Shown piece by piece: positions 1-6,600 of a stretch of DNA of 8,049 nt; position 1 is the stretch's first letter, and each line of letters begins with the position of its first letter. Location of the stretch: positions 1 to 8,049 of the forward strand of contig PWMO01000471.1 in NCBI GenBank assembly GCA_003558175.1, written 5' to 3'. Source of the DNA: Spirochaetaceae bacterium. Lineage in GTDB: Bacteria > Spirochaetota > Spirochaetia > DSM-27196 > PWMO01. The translations under genes and the position numbers were made by a program. The notes under the pieces are model-generated. The model was not told the DNA's origin. It ran no database searches and saw only the letters and a list, made by a program, of their open reading frames with translations.

Positions 1-1
1 C

Positions 2-220
2 GTATACACCGTCGAGCAGAGCGTTGAAAGCCCCTACTACGAGGGGTATCGTTCGCTGCAGCCCGTCGACCAACTGTCAATTGCCCGCACCGGCTACTTC
101 TCCGGCATGCTGGCCGACGCGGTGGCGTGTGTGCGCGATCCCCGCCGTGAACCGGTGTCCAGTGCGCGCGATGGACTCGCCTGCATGCGTTTCATCGTGC
201 GAGCAAAGTCGCGGCTGTGA
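2..220 (+). CDS. C-terminus of a probable Gfo/Idh/MocA-family oxidoreductase (5' end outside window)
   Basis: An open frame enters from the left edge and ends at TGA 218-220, giving 72 residues with no start in the window. The translation has the composition and pattern of a real protein end: a YTVEQSVESPYYEGYRSL stretch, then a helical segment GYFSGMLADAVACVRD, then EPVSSARDGLACMRFIVRAK. The order 'short helix with a conserved aromatic, basic/Gly-Glu-Pro turn, Ser..Asp-Gly-Leu, last helix' is typical of the C-terminal end of Gfo/Idh/MocA NAD(P)-dependent sugar or inositol dehydrogenases. The nucleotide-binding domain lies outside the window, so the family call rests on this short tail only. 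It runs towards hslO, and the two genes converge with a 94-bp gap. A tail of another alpha/beta enzyme is the alternative. I am confident that it is coding and less sure of the family. Confidence 0.6.
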   Translation, partial: VYTVEQSVESPYYEGYRSLQPVDQLSIARTGYFSGMLADAVACVRDPRREPVSSARDGLACMRFIVRAKSRL

Positions 221-244
221 GCGGGGCTCCCTGCCTCCCTGCTC
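219..244 (+). terminator. Weak candidate hairpin at the end of the upstream gene
   Basis: The arms 219-226 (GAGCGGGG) and 237-244 (CCCTGCTC) form an 8-bp stem with one G-U pair and a 10-base loop, starting inside the stop codon. There is no T-run after it on either strand, so it is not a classical intrinsic terminator. It lies in the 221-314 spacer between two converging genes, where a terminator is expected. Nothing else stands out in that spacer. Confidence 0.2.
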
Positions 245-314
245 CGGCCGCCATGCAGGCGCAGTCCGCACCGATCACCGGCAGCGCCACGGACAGGGCT
301 GCGCTCGTCATCGG

Positions 315-1262
315 TCAGCGGGCCATCTCGTACGCGTGAGCGATCTCTTCCTCCGAGAACGAATAGGTTGAGTTGCAGTTGAAACAGGTGGTGTTGAGTG
401 GGAAGGGGCCGTTCTTGCGGATGTCGTCGAGCTCCTCGATGCTCAGTGCCGATACGAAATTGAAAAACCGCTCCCGGGAACACGGGCAGTAGAATTGAAC
501 GCTCTTGGTTGCCAGCGGCTCTGGTTGGAACGCGTCGAAATGGTCGGTCAGTATCTGCTGCGGTGTGAGACCGTCCGCGTACAGTTTTCCGATCGATCCG
601 ATGTCGCGCACGGCTGCATCCACCGCATCGATCGCTTCTTCGCGCTCCTCGTGCCGGCCGACGGACGGCAGCGCCTGGATCATCAGGCCTCCCGCACCGA
701 TAACGCGTCCCTCTTCATCAAACTGGATGCTGACGTGGAAGGCGGTGGGAGTCTGCTCCGAGTGAACGAAGTACGCCGCCAGATCCTTGGCCAGACTGCC
801 GTAGACCAGCTTGATGGTTCCGGTAAACGGCTGCTTGGCGCGCTCGAGATGGCGGGTAACCGAGAGGGTCCCGTCGCCGACAAACTGAGACGGCTCCAGC
901 GAAGTGGGCGCCTCGGTGAGAGGAATCGGACTCTGTTTCAGGTAGCCACGCACGGTTCCCGCCGCGGTTGCTTCCACCGACAGTCCGCCCACCGGTCCGT
1001 CACAGTTCAGTTCAAACGAGATGCGATCATGGCCTTTGACGTTTGTAGAGAGCAGTCCGCCTGCCAGGTAGCCGTGGCCCAGCAAGAGGGTTTCTATCAG
1101 GCCAAGCTGGTGATTGGCCCGCATTTCATTGACCATGCGCGTGCCGTGCAGCAGCGCCCCGCGGTAGTTCCCGTCGGCCAGAATGAAGCTGTCGACACGA
1201 TCCTCGGGCAGCCGGTTCAGGACTTCCTTCACGACCGGGTCTTCTATTGTGTGATGTTCCAT
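315..1262 (-). CDS. hslO: Hsp33 redox-regulated holdase chaperone
   Basis: This encodes a 315-residue cytoplasmic chaperone of the Hsp33 family. It binds unfolding proteins under oxidative stress, when its zinc centre loses metal and forms disulfides. The N-terminal domain shows family blocks: FILADGNYRGALLHGTRMVN (about 26-45), a LIETLLLGHGYLAGGLLS helix (55-72), KGHDRISFELNCDGPVGGLS (76-95) and VEATAAGTVRGYL (96-108). The C-terminal switch has C259-P-C261 followed by SRERF, and C293-F-N-C296, which are the four expected zinc ligands. Length is slightly above the usual 290 or so, because of a short N-terminal extension and a long linker with acidic stretches (about 203-220). The start is the ATG at 1260-1262, the farthest upstream in frame; its ribosome site is poor, so a later start is possible. 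The gene is divergent from the transporter at 1335 and probably uses the shared 72-bp spacer for its promoter. I see no defect. Confidence 0.95.
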   Translation of the reverse strand: MEHHTIEDPVVKEVLNRLPEDRVDSFILADGNYRGALLHGTRMVNEMRANHQLGLIETLLLGHGYLAGGLLSTNVKGHDRISFELNCDGPVGGLSVEATAAGTVRGYLKQSPIPLTEAPTSLEPSQFVGDGTLSVTRHLERAKQPFTGTIKLVYGSLAKDLAAYFVHSEQTPTAFHVSIQFDEEGRVIGAGGLMIQALPSVGRHEEREEAIDAVDAAVRDIGSIGKLYADGLTPQQILTDHFDAFQPEPLATKSVQFYCPCSRERFFNFVSALSIEELDDIRKNGPFPLNTTCFNCNSTYSFSEEEIAHAYEMAR

Positions 1263-1283
1263 ATCTGCGCTTAAGGTACTGCC

Positions 1284-1312
1284 TTGAAGTCGCTCCGTCC
1301 AGCAACTATACT
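1284..1312 (+). promoter_or_regulatory. Predicted sigma70-type promoter for the transporter-deacetylase operon
   Basis: TTGAAG at 1284-1289 (4 of 6 to TTGACA) is separated by exactly 17 bases from TATACT at 1307-1312 (5 of 6 to TATAAT). Transcription would start near 1319, giving a leader of about 15 bases before ATG 1335. It is the only strong promoter-like pair I see in the divergent spacer. The call is from consensus match and position only. Confidence 0.6.
1305..1310 (-). promoter_or_regulatory. Possible -10 box for hslO, overlapping the rightward -10
   Basis: Read on the minus strand, 1310-1305 is TATAGT (5 of 6 to TATAAT), sharing four bases with the rightward TATACT. A start near 1298 would leave a leader of about 35 bases before the hslO ATG. 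No good -35 box sits at 16-18 bases; the nearest TGAC-like match is about 14-15 bases away. It is therefore a tentative call. Confidence 0.3.
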
Positions 1313-1334
1313 GGGTCGAAGCTGGGTCACCGTA

Positions 1335-2570
1335 ATGATAACCGCGCTTACCGTTCTCTCCTTTTTCACGTTTATCGGACTCGGATTGCCGGACGGGCTG
1401 CTTGGCGTTGCCTGGCCGTCGATGCGGGCTCAGTTCGGGCAGCCGCTGGGAGCGATCACCTTTCTGCTCGGCTCCGCGTCGCTGGGTTCATTCCTCGCCG
1501 GAGTGAACAGCGGCCGGGTGATACGTGCGGTCGGGTTGGCGCGAACCCTGTTGCTGGCGGCGGCTGCCATGGCGTTGGGACTGGCGGCGGCGGCGGTGGC
1601 ACCGATATGGTGGATTACCTGGCCGGCGTTCCTGCTGACCGGGATCGGTGCCGGGCTGATCGATGCCGGCTTTAACTCGTACGCCGCCCACCACTTCAGC
1701 GCCACCGCGATGAACTGGATGCACGCCAGTTATGGCATCGGCGCCACCGCCGGCCCGCCAATGGTGACGCTCTCGCTGCTGCACACGCATTCGTGGCGCC
1801 CTGCATATGCCGCGGCCGCCCTGTTTCTGGCGCTCGTCTTTGTGGCACTGCTCCGTGCCCGGCGCGTTTTCACGGCCGAAGGCGCGAAAAGGGCCGAACG
1901 GGGCAACGTCACGGCACGTACGAGAAGTGCGGCAGATGCCGGTGGCGCTGAGACACGGGCCGGGTCCGGTGGTGCCCGGCCCGGTGCCTCTCCGGGACGA
2001 CGGGGTGCGCTGGTATGGGGCGGGGTGCTGCTGTTCTTTCTCTACACCGGAGTAGAGGTCTCCGCGGGTCAGTTGAGTTACACACTGCTTACCGAGGGGC
2101 GGGGAGTGGATGCGGTTAGCGCGGGTTTCTGGGTCGGCGCGTTCTGGTTTTCGCTTACTGCCGGGCGGGTGTTGCTGGGGCCGGTGTCGCAGCGCCTCGG
2201 AAGCCGCGTGGTATTGCGGGTCGCGTTCATCGTGACCGTGACGGCGACAGTGGTTCTTGCACTGGGCCTTCACTCGCTGGCCGACGGAATTGCACTGGCG
2301 TTACTCGGACTGGGCGTGGCTCCTATTTTCCCGCTGCTCGTCCTGCTCACACCGGGCCGCGTGGGAGCGGCAAGAGCGCACGACGTGATTGGGTACCAGA
2401 TGGCGGCGGCCACGGCGGGGAGTGTAGTGCTCGCCGGAGGCGGCAGCATACTTGCCGGGAGAATCGGCATACAGGCGGTTGCACCGTTCATTCTGCTGCT
2501 GGCGCTGTTGGCCGCAGCACTCTACACGGGCTTGACGGTTATGCAGCGCTCAGTGGTACATTCGCAGTGA
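1335..2570 (+). CDS. Major facilitator superfamily transporter, fucose-permease-like
   Basis: This is a 411-residue inner-membrane secondary transporter. Hydrophobic segments fall into two halves of about six helices each, split by a long hydrophilic loop at roughly residues 174-224. Family-like blocks are GLPDGLLGVAWPSMRAQFG at the end of helix 1, GIGAGLIDAGFNSYAAHHFS and MNWMHASYGIGATAGPP around helices 4-5, and TGVEVSAGQLSYTLLTEGRG at the start of the second half. These resemble the sugar/fucose permease branch (FucP-like) of the superfamily. The substrate cannot be read from the sequence. I chose ATG 1335 because TTG 1284, the longer start, is the -35 box of a good promoter and would leave only 21 bp between divergent starts; TTG 1284 does have an AAGG seven bases upstream. 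The stop TGA shares its A with the ATG of the downstream deacetylase, so both are probably co-translated. The central loop is unusually Ala/Gly/Arg-rich and carries DNA repeats. Confidence 0.85.
   Translation: MITALTVLSFFTFIGLGLPDGLLGVAWPSMRAQFGQPLGAITFLLGSASLGSFLAGVNSGRVIRAVGLARTLLLAAAAMALGLAAAAVAPIWWITWPAFLLTGIGAGLIDAGFNSYAAHHFSATAMNWMHASYGIGATAGPPMVTLSLLHTHSWRPAYAAAALFLALVFVALLRARRVFTAEGAKRAERGNVTARTRSAADAGGAETRAGSGGARPGASPGRRGALVWGGVLLFFLYTGVEVSAGQLSYTLLTEGRGVDAVSAGFWVGAFWFSLTAGRVLLGPVSQRLGSRVVLRVAFIVTVTATVVLALGLHSLADGIALALLGLGVAPIFPLLVLLTPGRVGAARAHDVIGYQMAAATAGSVVLAGGGSILAGRIGIQAVAPFILLLALLAAALYTGLTVMQRSVVHSQ
1871..1902. repeat. Degenerate GGCCGAA-type microrepeat inside the transporter gene
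   Basis: GGCCGAA occurs at 1874-1880 and again at 1892-1898, with a GCGCGAAAA variant between them, giving about three imperfect units of 9-10 bases. It encodes the TAEGAKRAERG stretch of the central cytoplasmic loop. This purine-rich pattern resembles the degenerate short-period repeats often seen between bacterial genes, but here it lies inside a gene and keeps the frame. Confidence 0.4.
1956..1983. repeat. Perfect 9-bp GC inverted repeat inside the transporter gene
   Basis: CGGGCCGGG at 1956-1964 is exactly complementary to CCCGGCCCG at 1975-1983, with a 10-base loop. It lies in the region encoding the Gly/Ala/Arg/Pro-rich loop between the two transporter halves. A stem of nine G-C pairs would be very stable in the mRNA. 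It is not followed by a T-run, so it is unlikely to be a terminator. Confidence 0.6.
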
Positions 2571-2572
2571 TG
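2567..2572 (+). promoter_or_regulatory. Stop-start overlap coupling the transporter to the deacetylase
   Basis: The six bases GTGATG hold the transporter stop TGA (2568-2570) and the deacetylase ATG (2570-2572), which share one base. GTG 2567 is in the same frame and is an alternative start one codon earlier. No good Shine-Dalgarno sequence precedes it. This suggests that ribosomes finishing the transporter reinitiate here. Confidence 0.7.
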
Positions 2573-3616
2573 GCACAACTCGCACTGTTTAGCGACGAAC
2601 TCTGCCGCCGCCACAACGCGGGTGCCGGGCATCCGGAGCGCCCGGAACGTATGGATGCGGTGGCCAACGTGTTCGAGGAGCTGCTGCAACGGCCTGAGAT
2701 GCGCAAAGGGGAGGGACGTGATGGAACGATCACTGAGCTCCGGCGCATCCACACCGCAGAACACATAACGCGAATCGAAGAGTCCGCCGCGCGGCCGGTC
2801 ACCGTTTTTGACGCGGACACCGTGGCCAACAATCACAGTTTCGCCGCTGCGCTGCGCGCCGCGGGCTGCGCCTGCGCGGCGGTTGACGCGGTCTGCAGCG
2901 GTGCGGTGGAGCGCGCTTTCGTCGGCACGCGGCCGCCGGGCCACCATGCCGAGGCCGGCCGGCCGATGGGATTCTGCCTGTTCAACAATGTGGCGGTGGC
3001 CGCCGAGCATGCGCGCAAGCGCCACGGGCTCGAGAGAGTCGCAATTGTGGACTGGGACGTGCATCACGGCAATGGAACGATGCACAGCTTCTACGACGAT
3101 CCCGGGGTGCTGTACGTTTCGCTGCACCAGTCACCGCTGTTTCCCGGAACCGGTTATCTCGAGGAGCTCGGCAGGGATGCAGGATACGGCTATACGCTCA
3201 ATCTGCCGCTGAGCGCGGGCCGCAGCGACACCGAATATCTCTTTCTGTGCGATCAGCTCGTTCTCCCGCTGCTCGACCGATTTCAACCTGAACTGATCCT
3301 GATTTCGGCGGGATTTGACGCCCACGAGCGCGATCCTCTCGGCTCCATGTTGCTCTCGGCCGAGGCGTTTGGGGCAATGACGCGTCGTCTCGTCGCCGTG
3401 GCGGAACGTCACGGCACGGGCGCGGTGGTAGCGGTGCTGGAGGGTGGCTACAGCCTCCACGGCCTGGAGCTCGGCATTCGTGCGACCGCCTCCGGGCTGC
3501 TGCTCGGCGGAGAAGCTCCCGGTGGCGCGCACACCATTGTCGACAGCGCGGTTGAGGCGCTTGCCGATCGAGCGGCACAGGCGCTGCACGATCACTGGGG
3601 CGCGCTCAGCCGGTAG
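2570..3616 (+). CDS. Zinc-dependent deacetylase, histone deacetylase superfamily (class II-like)
   Basis: This is a 348-residue cytoplasmic amidohydrolase expected to remove acetyl groups from an amine such as acetyl-lysine, an acetylated polyamine or another acylated amine. Counting from GTG 2567 as residue 1, family motifs run in order: HPERPERM (22-29), TRPPGHHAEAG with the catalytic His pair H126-H127, FCLFNNVAVAA (136-146), VDWDVHHGNG with zinc ligands D164 and H166, SAGFDAH with the third ligand D251, and LEGGYS with catalytic Tyr295. All key residues are present, so it should be active. GFCLFNN and DVHHGNG fit the class II/bacterial HDAC-like group better than AcuC. After the third ligand it reads DPLG, where HDAC10-type polyamine deacetylases carry Glu in place of Leu, which argues against strict acetylpolyamine specificity. 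There is no signal peptide. It is translationally coupled to the transporter. Its true substrate is unknown. Confidence 0.92.
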   Translation: MAQLALFSDELCRRHNAGAGHPERPERMDAVANVFEELLQRPEMRKGEGRDGTITELRRIHTAEHITRIEESAARPVTVFDADTVANNHSFAAALRAAGCACAAVDAVCSGAVERAFVGTRPPGHHAEAGRPMGFCLFNNVAVAAEHARKRHGLERVAIVDWDVHHGNGTMHSFYDDPGVLYVSLHQSPLFPGTGYLEELGRDAGYGYTLNLPLSAGRSDTEYLFLCDQLVLPLLDRFQPELILISAGFDAHERDPLGSMLLSAEAFGAMTRRLVAVAERHGTGAVVAVLEGGYSLHGLELGIRATASGLLLGGEAPGGAHTIVDSAVEALADRAAQALHDHWGALSR

Positions 3617-3629
3617 CGCGCCTCTCGCC

Positions 3630-3671
3630 GGCGCCCTACGCCCCTCAAGCGGCACCCTACGTCGGGGCGCC
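3630..3671. terminator. Possible bidirectional terminator between converging genes
   Basis: GGCGCCC at 3630-3636 can pair with GGGCGCC at 3665-3671. Alternatively CGCCCC at 3639-3644 pairs with GGGGCG at 3664-3669 around a 19-base loop, and GCGCC 3618-3622 pairs with GGCGC 3630-3634. CCCTACG is also directly repeated at 3634-3640 and 3655-3661. These structures span the 40-bp gap between the two stop codons and reach into the end of the carboxylase gene. No T-run follows on either strand, so the terminator call is weak. Confidence 0.3.
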
Positions 3672-6600
3672 GCCGTTTCCGATCTGATTCACCAGGTAAG
3701 GGCGCAATTGGCGCACGCTGATGATTTCATCGATCGAACCGACGCGCCTGGCGCGCTCCACCGAGTGAATGGAGTCAAAGCGCTGCGCCAGCGCCGCCTG
3801 CTTCTCGGCTTGCACCGTCTGAACCAGCTCGTCAAACTGCTTCTGCGACATTCCGTTGCCCTGACGCAGTTCCCGTTGCGCCTGCGCGACCCGTTTCTCG
3901 GCAAAGGTTTCCTTGCGCACCATGCCGGGGAAGACCACCGCGGCGGCCGGAGCTCCGCCGATAACCGAAGCGTATGAACCTTCCAGCGCCACCGCGTGCA
4001 GCGAGGAATTGAGGCTACGCGAAAACACAACGTACGCACCACCGTGGTAGCGGGCGGTCACAACAAAGACCAGCGGCCCCTTGAAGTTGACCACGGCACG
4101 GCCGATCTCGGCGCCGTACTCAAGCTGCAGTTTGCGCAAAGACTCCGGCGAACCGTCAAAGCCGGAGAGGTTTGCCACCACCACCACCGGCAGCCGCCCG
4201 CTGAAGGCGTTCAAGCCGCGGGCCACTTTCTTGGATGAGAGCGGGAACAGGGTTCCGCCGGTCCACGATTCCGGCCCGTCATGCGGCACTTCACCGATGC
4301 GCGTCAGCGACCGGCTTTCAATGCCGATCATGCCGACCGCGTAGCCTCCAAGCCGGGCTTCCCAGACAATGGCGGTCTCCGCGTCCTGCATACTGTACCA
4401 TCGCTCGAGCACATCGGCGTCGTGATCGATTACGGCCCGCATCACCTGACGCATATCGAACGGTTTCTTACGCTCGGGATTGTGCGTTTTGCTGAAGATG
4501 TCGCCGATGGTAGTGAAGCCCTGCCCCAGCATATCGCGATACGGGGTGGCCGATACGTCCCGGTCGACCGCGTCGGCCGACGCACGCCGCTCGGGGTATT
4601 GTGCATCCGGCTGCACGTAGGTCAACGAGTAGTGACGAAGCAGAATGGTGTAGGCCTCGTACAGGTTCTTTGCTCCAATCTGGGCCTCACCGTTGGGGCC
4701 CATAATGCGGGCGAAGCCGCCGATACCGACGTTGTTTTCCGCCGACACGCTGCCGGAGAAATCAAGCGCCTTCTTGCCGGTAAGCAGCATCGACGCTTCT
4801 TCGGTCATAATGAGCAGACCGCGAGTGTGCATCAGCATCGTGGCTTCGGCGTTCCAGTACGACTGGGCGCCGACGTTGATTCCGGCGACAATGACGTTGA
4901 TCTCGCCGCCGGCCTGGGTGAACTCGATGATGCGGCGCAGCGTAGCCGCCGTCCAGTCGAGGTTCTCCGTTCCGCTGTCCATGTCGATTCGTGCGCCCGC
5001 TGACACCGGAAGCCACTCAACCGGGATGCGGCGTTCGTCGGCGAGATCGAGCGCGGCGTTGATTCGGCGACACTCCGCCTCGGCCAGCGACCCCAGATCG
5101 GCGGTTGTGTCCGACAGGATAATGACACGCCTGATCGGGCGACTTGATCCGTCCAGGCTGTTGCTGATGATGCCGAAGACGATATTGCCGCTATTGCGTC
5201 CGTAGGGCCGCCCCTTGACCGAGACCGCCCGCGAGGAGCCGCTACTCGCGTCGAGCTCGATATCGAACTCCTCGAAGTCTCCCTTGGGGAATGTCTCGTA
5301 GACCGGGTAGCCCGAGCGTGTGATCATCTTGATGATCTCGTAGGGGTAGATGGTCCCGCGTTGTCGTGCGCGCACAACCTTTGCAACGTACTCGTCCATG
5401 GGCTCGAGCGGCACGTCGGAAGGCGTACGTCCGCGGAGGGTGAAGTTGGTTCCGGAGACGTTTTCAAAAAGGAGTTCAACTTCTTCCGGGCTGCCGTTGC
5501 CTGAACCGGGGCGCCGCGAATAGATCACCAGCTTCTCGATTCCGAGGTCGGTCATGCGCGCAGCAAGCTTCACCGCGTACTCGCGGATCTGGTCGACGGT
5601 GGCGTTCAGCACACCGCGAATGTTGATAATGATGCGGTTCCAGTAGAGGCGCCGTTTGGCGGCCGCCTGGGCGGCGCGCATGGCGTAGACCGCCTCCATG
5701 AAGACGTTTTCAAGCGCCACCATGCGGCGGATCGTGTTTGCGTCCTCCTCGTCGCGCTCGAAGCGCGCCGTTGGAACCTCCACGAGGGCAAAGAGCCGTT
5801 CATCCCTGGGATTGGAGCGAGCGGTGGCATGCATCAGCCATACCGATTCGGACGCGTAGGTCTGACGCGTATCGAAGTTGAGCAGGCGACCAATGCGCAG
5901 CTCGCGGTACTGCAGCGGATTGACGCCGCGGACCGACTCGTCCTCAACCGCCGCGCCGTCATCGGCGCGGCGATAGGTACGAAACTGTGCCCCAGCGGCG
6001 GCCGGCAGCTTCCCGATGCTGAGCCACTGCAAGCCTTCGCTCAAGGTGCCGACCGTCGGCCACGCTCCGGAGGCTGCATCGGCGGAAACCTCGGCTACCG
6101 GTGCGAGAATAATCACCTCATCGGCCTGGGCCTGTCTGCCCATATCGGCGGCCGCGTCGAGCGCCTCTTCACGACACGCCATCACCAGTGTCGACTTGCG
6201 GCTGTCGCCGTCGCTGCTCACCACTCGATAGGCGCTGCCGTGGACCCAGTCCATGCTTTCGCCGGAGTGAAATGATCGGTCGCGGGTGAAGCGGCGCGCG
6301 ATCATCTCAAGCGCAACCTCGCGCCTGCGTGCCGCACCGCCCGCGCCGCCGGCTTCATCCGAAGCGCTGTTGTCGCCGAGGGCGGCCCGTGCCAGTTCAG
6401 GCAGCACGTGATGGCCGGCGTCGAGCAGATTGTTGCGCAGCCGGGTAATCATCTGCGGGTTGCTCGCGTGCTTGATCATGAGCTCGAGCACGCGGCCGAC
6501 TTTGGCGCGTTTCTCGCTGGTGAGCGTATCCAGCAGATCGCGGTCAACCAGCACGTAGCGGGCGTGAATTGCCGAGTCGGCCAGCGACGGGGCGCTGGCC

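Noticed and set aside
24..371. 115-residue plus-strand frame starting near the left edge
   Set aside because: It is rich in Cys, Pro and Arg with no family pattern. It overlaps the more protein-like frame 2-220 and the end of hslO in antisense.
495..1274. 259-residue plus-strand frame opposite hslO
   Set aside because: It is fully antisense to a gene with clear Hsp33 motifs. Long opposite-strand frames are expected in GC-rich coding DNA, and the translation shows no recognisable motif.
1284..1334. TTG start for the transporter, with AAGG seven bases upstream
   Set aside because: The codon coincides with the -35 box of the best promoter in the spacer, and it would leave only 21 bp between divergent starts.
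1488..2273. 261-residue minus-strand frame opposite the transporter
   Set aside because: The translation is rich in Arg, Gln and His with no hydrophobic core or motif. It is an antisense shadow.
4281..5003. 240-residue plus-strand frame opposite the carboxylase
   Set aside because: It lies wholly within the conserved carboxyltransferase coding region. It has no motif and no ribosome site worth noting.
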